From Streptomyces sp. NBC_00247 (GTDB lineage Bacteria; Actinomycetota; Actinomycetes; Streptomycetales; Streptomycetaceae): 64,000 nucleotides of DNA. Location: positions 7,221,001 to 7,285,000 of the forward strand of contig NZ_CP108093.1 in NCBI RefSeq assembly GCF_036188265.1, given 5' to 3'. The notes beneath the pieces are model-generated. The model saw only the letters and a list, made by a program, of their open reading frames with translations. It was not told the origin of the DNA and made no database searches. Both the position numbers and the translations under genes were made by a program. This document shows, one piece after another, positions 8,864 through 18,300 of the stretch (its first letter is position 1; every line of letters starts with the position of its first letter).

Positions 8864-8956
8864 GCCGGCGCCCGCGCGACGAGACGCCGGGAAACTATTG
8901 CGCCCCGAGGCCTTGCAGAGAGCCGCTCCTGCTGCTCGGGGAGAACGGTGTCCAGG

Positions 8957-8999
8957 TGCTTGGGGGCGACGGCCACGACGCCCCCAAGCTGGGGCTTTT
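8957..8999 (+). terminator. Rho-independent terminator
   Basis: GCTTGGGGGCG (8958-8968) pairs with CGCCCCCAAGC (8979-8989) and is followed by TGGGGCTTTT. It lies downstream of the truncated fragment and just before the next plus-strand gene. Confidence 0.7.
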
Positions 9000-9047
9000 C
9001 CAGTGCTGTGACCGCTATGGTTCGCCGGGTTGAGATGGAGGACTGTG

Positions 9048-9287
9048 GTGTTTATGGAGATCGTCTTCGTGGGGCTGCCGATCGACCGTGACGAGGTCGA
9101 GGAGGCGTTGGAAGCGGCGTTCGAGCTCGACGGCGAGGTCACGGGGGCGGGCAGCGGCATGGGGCGTTGCCACCTCGACCTTGAAGTCGCGGAGAGTCTG
9201 GACGCTGCCGTGGCTCTGGAGCGACTGCAGCGCGTGCTGTCCGAACTGGGCATCGCGGGGTGCGCGACGACGAACGTCAGCGAATGA
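9048..9287 (+). CDS. Small acidic hypothetical protein
   Basis: This is a protein of ~79 residues (VFMEIVFVGLPIDRDEVEEALE...). The best start is the GTG at 9048 with GGAGG at 9037-9041 (spacing 6). A GTG at 9045 and an ATG at 9054 are alternatives. The sequence predicts a beta-alpha-beta-beta-alpha pattern with an acidic helix (RDEVEEALEAAFELD) and a second helix AAVALERLQRVLSELG, resembling small ferredoxin-like or ACT-like folds (inference). There is no signal peptide or membrane segment. It sits between a terminator and the end of an IS630 remnant. Function is unknown. Confidence 0.65.
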   Translation: MFMEIVFVGLPIDRDEVEEALEAAFELDGEVTGAGSGMGRCHLDLEVAESLDAAVALERLQRVLSELGIAGCATTNVSE

Positions 9288-10239
9288 TCAGGCTGCCATC
9301 CGGGCTCGTCCGCCCCAGCGAAGCCCCTTCTCGCTGCGGATCCGGGCGCGTTCGCGGCGTTCGGCCGCCAGGACATCGCGTTGGCGGGAGTTGACGTTGC
9401 GCCAGCGCAGATAGGCGTGCAGAGCCCTGGTCTGGACCGTGTGGTTGCGGTGGTTCGAGTTGGCGACGGTGAACTGCCGAAGTGGCCCGAAGTGCGCCTC
9501 GATCGGATTCGCCCAGGACGCGTAAGTGGGGCGTGAAGCACAGCTCGACCCGGTTTTTTCTGTCCCAGGCACGGATCTTCTCACCCTTGTGGGCGGACAG
9601 GGTTGTCCAAGATCACGTAGAGCGGGGCGCCGTCCGGGCTGGCCGCGCGGATCGATCTGAGCGCGGCCAATGTGTTGCCGGAGCCCTTCTTGCGCCGGTT
9701 GACGCCCCACAGGGTGTCGTCGCCGAGTGAGTAACAGCCATGGAAGTAGCGGACCCCGTGGGTGCGGCGGTAGGTCGCGGGATGCCGTTCAGGGTGTCCG
9801 GAGGCGGCCCAGCCCGAGCCGCCGGTCGGGCGGATCCCCAGGGGGCCGAACTCATCGAACGCGAAGGCCCGGTCGGGGAAGCGGTCCAGGACGTGCTCGA
9901 TCCGGTCGATCTTGGCGTCGCGGTCCGGGTCCGGGGATTCCTTCCAGGTCTTCGTGCGCTGGAAGGTGACGCCGCGGCGGGCGAGTAGGCACCGTAACGC
10001 CTCCCTGCCGATCCGGATCACGCGGCCGTGACCGCGTCGCAGGTAGATGACGAGTTTGCGGATCGACCAGCGCGTGAAGGGCTGGCCGAGCTTGGTTGGG
10101 CGAGTGATGGCCGTCGCGACGACGAAGTCCTCGTCGTCAGGACTGAGCAGGCGGGGACGGCCTCCCGCCCAGCGAGGGTCCAGGCCGATCTTGTTAAACC
10201 GGTGGATCACGTCGCGGACCGTGTCCTCGTCCGCCTGCA
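9288..10239 (-). pseudogene. IS630-family transposase, 5'-truncated and frameshifted
   Basis: IS630 transposases are DDE enzymes of the Tc1/mariner superfamily. The first part (10240 to ~9610) carries VQADEDTVRDVIHRFN, GRPRLLSP, FTRWSIRKL and FAFDEFGPLGIRP (first Asp), then GVRYFHGCYS and YVILDN (second Asp). A one-base insertion (extra G at ~9604) shifts the frame, and the rest reads TPTYASWANPIEAHFGPLRQF (Glu) and HAYLRWRN in another frame. A further slip lies at a T-run near 9556. About 55 N-terminal residues are absent because an IS5-type element abuts at 10240. No functional enzyme can be made. Confidence 0.88.
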
Positions 10240-11239
10240 CTAGGCACTGTTTCTTGGATCTCCTGACGTGGGTGGGGTGTTGGATTCAGGGTGGGTGGAT
10301 GGGTCGTGGGGATCTGACGAATGCGGAGTGGGATCGGCTGGAGTCGTTCCTGCCGAGAGGTGGCACGCGTGGAGGTCGCTGGAGTGATCACCGCAGGGTG
10401 ATCAACGGGGTTCTGTACCGGGTGCGCACGGGTGTGCAGTGGCGGGATCTGCCGGAGCGGTTCGGGCCGTGGGAGACGGTCTACAAGCGTCATCGCCGCT
10501 GGTCAGCGGATGGAACGTGGCAGATGTTGCTCTCGAAGGTCCAGGCCGCCGAGGACGCGGTCGGCCGGATCGACTGGGGCGTGTCGGTGGACTCCACCGT
10601 GGTGCGGGCTCACCAGCACGCCGCAGGCGCGAGAAACGCGCCCCCTCCCGCGGTTCCTCAAAAGGGGGCCGCGCGAGGGACGAACCGGGTCGATCCGGTC
10701 TTGCGGAAACTGGTCTTCCGGCTGGAGGAGGTGGTCAGCTCGGCGAATGCCTGGGACGCTCCCGAGGCGGCTTCACCACCAAGATCCACCTCGCGGCCGA
10801 CGGGCGATGCCGCCCCCTCTCCCTCGTCCTGACGCCCGGGCACTACGGGGGCGGCCCACAGTTCGAACGCGTGCTGGAGCTGATTTCCGTGCCCCGCAAC
10901 GGAGTCGGACGACCACGCACCCGGCCCGACCATGTCCTGGCGGACAAGGCCTACACGTCCCGCACGAACCGTCGCTACCTGCGGAGACGTGGAATCCGGC
11001 ACACCATCCCCGAACGCCTGGACCAGCAAAGGCACCGCAAGGACCGACGCTCCCGAGGCGGCCGGCCCACCGGCTTCGACCGCGAGCGCTACAAGAAGCG
11101 CAACACCGTCGAACGCACCATCAACCGCCTCAGGGGCTTCCGCGCCGTCGCCACCCGCTACGAGAAACGCGCCTACATCTACCTCGACACCGTCAGCCCT
11201 CGCCATCTGGCTCCGAACATGATCCGAGAAACGTCCTAG
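10240..11239 (+). mobile_element. IS5-family insertion sequence
   Basis: The element is ~1.0 kb with imperfect terminal inverted repeats. The left end reads GCACTGTTTCTTGGATC from 10244, and the right end, as reverse complement, reads GACGTTTCTCGGATC. CTAG is present at both outer edges (10240-10243 and 11236-11239), which fits a 4-bp target duplication of the type used by IS5-group elements. It interrupts or abuts the 5' part of an IS630 transposase gene. Confidence 0.75.
10299..11239 (+). pseudogene. IS5-family transposase in two frames
   Basis: The ATG at 10299 opens a typical IS5/IS427-group transposase (MGRGDLTNAEWDRLESFLP, then GVLYRVRTGVQWRDLPERFG and DSTVVRAHQHAAGAR). Around 10640-10760 the coding frame changes. 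The C-terminal part (GRSRGGFTTKIHLAADG, DHVLADKAYTS and KKRNTVERTINRL) continues in the frame of 10439-11239. The conserved DDE residues are present across both frames (DSTVV, DKAY, ERTIN). IS427-group elements sometimes use programmed frameshifting, but here the shift falls in a poorly conserved stretch, so decay is equally possible. Confidence 0.75.
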
Positions 11240-11451
11240 ACCAGCGACGCGCCGAAGCCGGCGGCGGGCTTCTGTTTACGCTCGCCGAGCACTTGGAGTA
11301 TCCGGAACCCGCGTCCCGGCATGCCCACCACGAGCGCTGCGACGCCGACCGCGACGACATGCAGCACTACCGCGTCCCCGCCGACCGCCTCCGCTTCCGC
11401 GCCGACTTCCTGGACTGGACCGCCCACCTGATGGAAAAGGCATGGCTGTGA
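11240..11451 (+). pseudogene. C-terminal fragment of an unknown gene
   Basis: The frame running out of the IS5-type element into 11240-11451 reads EAGGGLLFTLAEHLEYPEP... to FLDWTAHLMEKAW and stops at a TGA. The composition looks like real protein but it has no start of its own and I do not recognise it. It is probably the tail of a gene cut by the insertion. Confidence 0.3.
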
Positions 11452-12719
11452 CACACCAACTGGCGGGAAGTCATCCAGGAATCCCGCACCGGAGGCCCCC
11501 GCATCGCCGTACCGGGCCCCGCCCATCTTCGCGCCGAGCCGCCCGAACGGGCTCTTGTACGCCGATCCGAGCGCGCGCCAGCAGCCCCGGGCCCTCACAA
11601 AATAAGTCCGGGGCGGGGCAGTTCGGCCCGGAGAGCGCCGTACAGGGCGTTGAGGGCACTTGTGCGAAAGCGGCGACGCGGGTGAGTGTGCGGCCGAGGG
11701 CCCGGCGGGACCAGGTCGGTACGCCCCGAGGAGGGCTTCAGGGAAGTGGTTGGCGGCCTAAGGCCCTCTTGTTCAGGTCGCCGCCCGCGCCGGGAGTGCA
11801 GCGCCCCCGGTCGCCTTCCTCGACCGGCTTTGTCCACGAGAACGGGTTCTGGCTCACTTTCCGTGAAGCATGCACGCTGGGTGATGATTGTCGAGCAAGT
11901 GCGCCTGGAAAATTTCCCGGAATTGGCCCGTACCGGGTGCGCGGGTGGCTGACAGTCCGGTCTGTGGAAGAAGTGGTGCTCCGAATGCAGGAGTTGTTGT
12001 TCCCATCGATCGCTGACGTGGCCTTCCGGGCCGAGAACATGTCGGGGACGACGTCACCGCCGCAGTACCAAGGTTTCTCGCCACAGAAGCACATCAGGAC
12101 CACTGTCCGTGAACTGCCTCGCGTCACCCAACGTGACCAGTCCGCGGACGGTGAGCCGGAACTGGGTGGCGACAGCAGATGTACACCTACCAGCACAGCA
12201 CGAGAAGGACGACGCGTTCCGGGTTCAGGTGTAACAGCAGCTGAGCCAGGGTGTGGCTGGGTGCTACCCAATCTATCAAGTCGGCCCCTGGCGCTCGGCG
12301 GGTGACACGCCGGCTCCGGGGGAGCGCCTGGCACCGGCACGTGAGCGTGTGTGGGCGACGCGGACGCCGAGAGGTGGGAGCGCGATGGCGATGCCGGTTC
12401 GCCAGCGGGTCGATGACGCTGCGTCATGGCTCAAAGTCTAAGGGCGGGGTGATGGGTGGCGGCAGAATGAGCACTACGCGACGTGGCAGGGGGACCTGCC
12501 CCCCGTGGGCACTTCCCCCAGGCAGCTCCACGGGGTGATGATGCGACCCGCGGCAGCCCTTCGAGGGTGTCTCAGGTGGTGATGTCGCACGTCAGACATC
12601 ACCCGTGAGACGTCCTCTTAGCTCTTCACCTGGCCCAGAGCTCGTGCCGGGCCAGCGGCGGAGAAATCCGATAAATTCACATGCCCATCTCCGCTTCTGT
12701 CCTATAGAGGAGAACAACC
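11452..12719. other. Relic-rich intergenic region
   Basis: Apart from the ISL3-like remnant at 11845-12060, no gene is supported in these ~1.27 kb. Short protein-like scraps appear on the minus strand near 11600-11660 (ALNALYGALRAELP), perhaps a transposase tail. The last 120 bases are noticeably AT-richer and hold the promoter of the crystallin-like gene. Confidence 0.35.
11845..12060 (+). mobile_element. ISL3-family element remnant (one end plus transposase start)
   Basis: The 21-bp sequence at 11845-11865 (GGTTCTGGCTCACTTTCCGTG) differs at only two positions from the terminal repeat of the intact ISL3 element at 28255-30664. About 100 bases inward a frame reads VEEVVLRMQELLFPSIADVAF, matching the transposase start VEEVLLRLKELLFPSIAGVAV of that element. 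The spacing between repeat and start is conserved. Everything after ~12060 is lost. Confidence 0.75.
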
Positions 12720-13112
12720 ATGAATCAGGCAGTGAAGAGGGTTCTCGTTACAGCGGTGGCTGCTGCCGGCTTCGCATGCGCGATTCCGGCGACCTCCGCC
12801 TACGCGACCAACATCACATATTGTGGAGATTGGATGCTCCCCCCGCAGAATGATCTCGCATGGGTGGAGACGGGCGACGGTAATCGAATGTGTTTCGCCA
12901 ACGCCGGCAGCTTGAATGTGTCTTTCAACGGCGTCACAAAATTGCACTCGGGGAACAATACCGTCCGGTTCAGCTACTACATCGAGGAGAATAATTACTA
13001 CCACGAGCTCACCGTGAGTAGCTGGCAGGAGGTCACCATTGGCTGGGGTCTCCACGCCCACGTGTACGAGGTGTTGGTCTGTGGGGGCCCTACGGAGTGC
13101 CCCGTGTTCTAA
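12720..13112 (+). CDS. Secreted beta/gamma-crystallin-like protein
   Basis: This is a 130-residue secreted protein. The ATG at 12720 has AGGAGA at spacing ~8. The signal peptide runs to residue ~29 (ATSAYA). The mature part contains the motif series MCFANAGSLNVSFNGVTKLHSGNN and a run of aromatic strand residues. This is typical of Streptomyces single-domain beta/gamma-crystallin-like proteins such as the killer-toxin-like protein SKLP. Four mature cysteines (YCGDW, MCFAN, VCGG, ECPVF) could form two disulfides. Proteins of this fold act as toxins or inhibitors in known cases, but the role here cannot be told. The gene is clearly lower in GC than its surroundings and stands alone among IS relics, suggesting recent transfer. 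Confidence 0.72.
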   Translation: MNQAVKRVLVTAVAAAGFACAIPATSAYATNITYCGDWMLPPQNDLAWVETGDGNRMCFANAGSLNVSFNGVTKLHSGNNTVRFSYYIEENNYYHELTVSSWQEVTIGWGLHAHVYEVLVCGGPTECPVF

Positions 13113-13324
13113 AGCGGGTTCCGGGGGTCAGCAGCCTCGCCGAACCCCGCAAGTTCGGTGCGTCGCCGGAGAAGCCAGCGAGGTCTGACTCACCGGGAAC
13201 GCCACGCTGCGCACCTGGGCCAGCGCCCACGGGCACGCGGCCGCTTCCACCGGTTACGACAGTGAGCCTTTTCCAACCTGACGGAGGGGCTGGCGGGTTG
13301 GGGCACCTGCGCGAGGTGAACGAC

Positions 13325-13382
13325 GAAGCTCCTGGTAGACGGGTTCACGACCAAGATCACCCGTGTCGACCAGGAGCTTCGC
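13325..13382 (+). repeat. Inverted repeat in front of an IS112-type transposase
   Basis: CGAAGCTCCTGGT near 13326-13338 pairs with ACCAGGAGCTTCG near 13369-13381, directly before the transposase start. It is probably a leader or end structure of the element. A similar position at 25716-25730 holds ACACAGGAGCCTCG. Confidence 0.5.
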
Positions 13383-14112
13383 GTGCTTGTTTACCCATCG
13401 GCGATCGATCTGTCCAGCGCACACCTTCGTCACCTTGCCCGGTGCCTGGCTGCTCACCGCCGCAAGATCGGCACCCGATGGCGTCGCATCACGCCGAGCC
13501 GGCAGGCGCTTCTGGTCCTGGCTCACCTGCGCTGCGGAGACACCTATGCTCAGTTGGCCGCCGCGTTCGGCATCGGGATCGCGACCGTCTACCGTTACGT
13601 CCGCGAGGCGATACACGTCCTGGCTGCACTCGCTCCTAGCCTGGCCGAGGCGGTGCGGACCGCACGCCGGCTGGCCTTCGTCATTCTCGACGGGACGCTC
13701 CTGCCGATCGACCGGATCGCCGCCGACACCCCGTACTACTCCGGCAAGCACAAGCGCCACGGCATGAACGTCCAAGTCCTCACCGACCCATTCGGACGGC
13801 TCCTGTGGGCTTCGCCCACGCTCCCCGGCTCTACGCACGACCTGACCGCCGCCCGTACCACGGCATCGTCGACGCACTCGCCGAGGCCGGACTGAAGTGC
13901 TGGGCCGACAAGGCATATCAGGGCGCCGGCGGTTCCATCCGAGTGCCCTTCCGCGGCCGTCGCCTCAAGCGGTGGCAGCGCAGGCACAACAGCACCCATG
14001 CCAAGATCCGCTGCCTCGGCGAGCAGGCCATGGCCACCCTCAAAGGCTGGCGGCTCCTGCGGAAGCTCCGCTGCAGCACCAACCGGATCACCGACCTGGT
14101 GAAGGCCGGGCC
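13383..14112 (+). pseudogene. IS112-type (IS5 family) transposase, frameshifted and 3'-truncated
   Basis: The GTG at 13383 starts VLVYPSAIDLSSAHLRHL. An HTH segment (DTYAQLAAAFGIGIATVYRYVREAI) and the DDE domain start (LAFVILDGTLLPIDRI, YSGKHKRHGMNVQVL, LPGSTHDLTAAR) follow. A frameshift near 13860 moves coding to the frame that reads HGIVDALAEAGLKCWADKAYQG (second Asp), HAKIRCLGEQAMATLK (Glu) and LRCSTNRITDLVKA. The last residues and the right end are cut by IS3 copy 1 at 14113. Confidence 0.85.
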
Positions 14113-14136
14113 TTGACCCCGAATCCTGGACACGGG

Positions 14137-15037
14137 TTATGCGGCTTGTGCCAGCGTAGTTGGTGTGTGGTGGAAGACGCTTTCGAAGGCGATCGGTGAT
14201 CGTTGTCCAAGGTAGGAGTGTCGGCGTCGGGTGTTGTAGCGGTGGAGCCAACTGAAGGCGTCGAGTCGGGCCTCGCTCGGTCGGCCAGCGCTTTCGTCCT
14301 TGCAGGGTCTCGCGTTTGAAGGTCGCGTTGAAGGACTCGGCGAGTGCGTTGTCCGCGCTGGACCCGACCGCGCTCATGCTCTGCCGAACCCCCGCTGACC
14401 TGCAGGCTTCGGCGAAAATCCTGCTCGTGTATTGGGCTCCGTGGTCGGTGTGCATGATCGATCCGGCGAGGCTGCCGCGAGTGCGGATCGCGGCGGCCAG
14501 GGCGCCGGTGACGAGATCCGCACGCATGTGGTCAGCGATCGCCCAGCCGGCCAGACGGCGCGAGGCGAGGTCGATGACGGTCGCCAGATAGCAGAACTTC
14601 CCGCCCTCGATGGGCAGGTAGGTGATGTCACCGACGTACTTCGTGTTCGGGGCCGGGGCAGTGAAGTCGCGGCCGATCAGGTCCGGCGCCTTGTCCGCAG
14701 CCGGGTCGGGGACGGTGGTGCGGTGCCGGCGGCGCAACCGGACCCCTTCGATCCCGAACGTCCGCATGATCCTCGCGACCCGCTTGTGGTTGACCGCCGC
14801 ACCGCTCGTCTCGCGGAGCTCTGCGGTGATTCTCGGGGCCCCGTAGGTGCCGTCCGATTCCTGGTGCACCGCCCGTATCCGGACGGCAAGCCTCACGTCG
14901 GCCGCCTGCCGGGCGGCCCGGTCCGCGGCTGTCCGGCGCCAGTAGTAGAAACTCGAGCGAGCGATGCCGAGGATGCTGCAGAGCCGCTTCACGCCGTATC
15001 GGCGCTGGAGGTCGGCGACACACTGGAAGCGGTTCAC
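14137..15037 (-). pseudogene. IS3 transposase orfB, frameshifted (copy 1)
   Basis: This is the equivalent of the intact 300-residue OrfB in copy 2. It keeps the HTH-like start (MNRFQCVADLQRRYGVKRLC), and the rve integrase core with DITYLPIEGGKF, HTDHGAQYTS and NALAESFNATFKRE. A two-base deletion near 14268 (CTCGCTCGG in place of CTCGCGCTCGG) throws it out of frame at WPTERE, losing the conserved tail. Confidence 0.88.
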
Positions 15038-15333
15038 CAGCGCGTCTCCCCGGCGAAATACTTCGCCGCCTTCCGCAGGATCTCGCGTTCCTCCTCCAAC
15101 TCGCGGACCTTCTTCCGCAAGGCTGCGTTCTCTGCTTCCAGCGGGGCCGGCGGCCGGGACGGTTCCTGCGTCCGCCGTCCCCGAGGCCGACTCACGCCGG
15201 CTGCCCTCACCCAGTTCCGCAGGGTCTCCGGGTTGATCCCCAGATCGGCCGCGACCGACCTGATCGTCGCTTCCGGCCGCGACTCGTACAGCGCGACCGC
15301 GTCCGCCTTGAACTGCGGCGGGTAGTTCTTCAT
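15034..15333 (-). CDS. IS3 transposase orfA (copy 1)
   Basis: This is the 99-residue OrfA of an IS3-family element. It contains the DNA-binding HTH (FKADAVALYESR, TIRSVAADLGINPETLRNWVR) followed by a leucine-zipper-like coiled coil (LEAENAALRKKVRELEEEREILRKAAKYF). It overlaps orfB by four bases (GTGA). OrfA normally joins OrfB by -1 programmed frameshifting to make the full transposase. Here orfB is broken, so OrfA could at most act in trans with copy 2. Confidence 0.9.
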   Translation of the reverse strand: MKNYPPQFKADAVALYESRPEATIRSVAADLGINPETLRNWVRAAGVSRPRGRRTQEPSRPPAPLEAENAALRKKVRELEEEREILRKAAKYFAGETRW

Positions 15334-15342
15334 GACCACGAG

Positions 15343-18300
15343 ATGTCCGTTCTCAGATCCTCAGGATCCAGTGTCTCGTGTGTTCAACATCCGGGGTCAA
15401 GGCCCGAACCGACCTGGCCCAAGGCCGGCAGCTCCACGGTTTCGCTCACCCAGGGCATAGCGGCAGAAGAGCTTTCTTCAGAAGTCAATGCCACCAGTCC
15501 CACGAACATGTCCGTTGATTCGCATGCGGAGCGAGCGAACTTCTCCACGTCTCCGAAGCCCTCTGCCCCCACCCCTCCCGCATCGGCTTCGGCAAAGGCC
15601 CACGACACCACGGAGGCGCCATCACCCTCGGCGTCAACGGCCGCCCCCGAGAAGCCTCTCGTGCCCGTGACCAAGCCGGTCAAGGCAGGCAGCCTGCCGG
15701 TATGGGTATCGTCCGCGCCCGGTGCCGGACATCAGTCCCAGCCGTCCGGAGTACGGGTACAAGTCGCCTCACACACCCAGTCGCTGAGCGCGGGGGCAAA
15801 CGGCATGCTCCTGGGCTTCACCAGAGCCGGAGGGATGACGGACAGCGACCGCATCCATGTGGTCATCGACTACAACCAACTGGCCAAGGCATATGGCGGA
15901 GGCTTCGGATCCCGCCTCCAGCTGATCCAGGTTCCCGCCTGCGCGCTCACGACACCGCAATTCGAGCAGTGCCGGACGCGGACCCCGATCGCCTTCACCA
16001 ACCGGGCCGGCGCAGGCCAGCTCACCGCCTCCATCTCCGTCGGCGCCGCGAAGACGGCTACCACTGATGGGGCGGCGATCTCGGCGCTCTCCGCCGACAT
16101 CGCGACCACGGCACTCGAGGTGACCTCGGGCAGCTCTGGCTCCCAAGGCAACTACGGTGCGACCTCACTTAACCCGTCGGGAACCTGGCAGACCTCAGGC
16201 ACCGGTTCCTTCACTTACGCTTACCCGATCGCGGTCCCCGCGACGATCGGAGGCAACGCGCCATCGCTGAGCCTGTCGTACGACTCGCAGTCGGTGGACG
16301 GCGAGACCTCGGCCCGCAACTCACAGTCCGGCTGGCTTGGTGATGGCTGGAGCTACCAGCCCGGCCTAATCGAGCGCAGTTACCGCTCCTGTAACAGCCT
16401 GCTGGACGCCGACGGCAACAAGATCCTCAAGAAGTCGGGTGACGAGTGCTGGGGTGGCGACAACGCCACCATCTCTTTCGGTTCCCACTCCGGCGTTTTG
16501 GTGCCCACCACTAGTTCCAGCATTTCCGGTGAGGTCCAGGAGTGGAAGCTCCAAGGCGATGACGGCACCGTGGTCCAGGAGTTGTCCGGTGCGGCCAACG
16601 GTCTGCACGACGGTATCTACTACCGCGTCCTGACCACCGACGGCGCGATTGCCTACTTCGGTGCGGACCACTCCCCGACCGGCCCCGGTAGCTCGGACTT
16701 GGCGCAGTCCTCCTCGCCGACCGATGCCTCCACCCACTCCGCGTGGGGCGTGCCGGTGCTGCACCCCCAGCCGAGCGATCCCTGCTACACCTCGGCCAAG
16801 GGCAAGGCTTCTCAGTGCGACAAGGTGGAGGGCTGGCGCTGGAACTTGGACTTCGTTGTCACTCCAACCGGATTCGTCCAGCGCTACGACTACACGCCTG
16901 AGACCAACCACTACGACTTCGGCGCGGGACAGGCGGCGACCGGCGACGACGGCAAGCTGACCTCCTACACCCGCGGCGGCACCCTCGACTCCATCGCCTA
17001 CGGCTACACCCTGGCCGATGAGCAGGCAGGGCGTATTCCGGCAGGCGAAGTGGACTTCACCTCCGACCAGCGCTGCAAATCCACGGACACGTTCACCGAC
17101 TGCTCGTCGGACAACCTCAAGGACACCACGGCCCCCAACTGGCCCGACGTTCCCTACGACCAGAACTGCGACGCGAGCGACACCACGCACTTGCCAGCAG
17201 GCTCGACGTCCATCCCGGGAGACGTCTGCATTATTGCGGGCCCCACCTTCTGGTCCACCACTCGCCTGGACACCATCACCACCAAGGTCCACGTCAAGGA
17301 TTCCAGCACCGACAAACTCCTGCCCGTCGACAGCTACAAACTCAGCCAGACCTACTCTGATGCGGGTGGCTCGGTGGACCCGGTCACTGGCACCACGGTG
17401 GACCCCAAAGACGCCGGATCCCTGCAAGCCGTGATGTGGCTGCAATCCATCACGCACACCGGCAAGGGCACGTACAACAACGGCAACAGCGACATCAAGC
17501 TGAATCAGGTGTCCTTCACCGGCACCGAGATCGATAACCGTGTCAACGACGTCTCCCCGTCCGCCCCGCCGCTCTACCGCCCGCGTATCTCCACCGTGCA
17601 GACGGAGACCGGCGAGGGTATCGCGGTCGACTACAACCTCAACCCCTGTGCGGGCAAGACGCTGTCTTTCAAGACGGCAGACTCCAACACCAACTCCTGC
17701 TATCCCGTGTACTGGACGGTGCCCGGAGCCTCGAAGCCGATCGAGGACTGGTTCAACAAGACGACGGTGCACACCGTCAACGTCTCCGACCTGACAATTG
17801 CCTCCCAGTACAACCCCAATAGCTCCAAGCTTTCTGCCGGTTCGGAAAGCCAGCTTTCGACCTACAGCTACGCAGGGGCTGCCTGGCACCGCGACGACTC
17901 GGCTCAGACGGACGACGAGTACCGCACATGGGACCAGTTCCGCGGCTTCCACACGGTCACCGTGCAGACCGGTAGATCACCCGAGCCGATCACCCAGCGG
18001 ACGACTATCTATCTGCAGGGGATGGACGGCGACTATACGGCCGACGGCAAGACCCGCCGTTCGGTCACCGTGGATGCCAAGGTCGGTGGCAGCATCGTCG
18101 AGAGCGTCACAGACGATAATCACCTAGCCGGCACCGCACTGGAGGCCGACAGCTACACCACTGCCGGCGGCAGCATCAATGCAGTCAATATCAACGGCCC
18201 CTTCGCTTTCACCACGAGCGAATCCTCGCCTCAACAGGCATGGTCAGCCTGGACGCTGGAAGACAATCCGGGCGAGACGAAGCCGACGCTCTCCACACTG

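Larger units (their letters stand above)
14113..15400 (-). mobile_element. IS3-family insertion sequence, copy 1
   Basis: This 1288-bp element ends in TTGACCCC (14113-14120) and GGGGTCAA (15393-15400). The inverted repeats extend imperfectly inward (TTGACCCC...T..TG.ACAC). GGCC flanks both ends (14109-14112 and 15401-15404). It is two bases shorter than copy 2 because of a deletion in orfB. It lies in inverted orientation to copy 2 and cuts the 5' end of the RHS gene from whatever preceded it. Confidence 0.9.

Noticed and set aside
13736..15037. A single 433-codon transposase frame
   Set aside because: Only the first ~255 codons are IS3 OrfB. After the two-base deletion the frame runs on through the end of the element into the antisense of the IS112-type relic.
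16366..17952. A 528-codon minus-strand frame
   Set aside because: It is a Val/Gly/Arg-rich shadow of the RHS 5' half.
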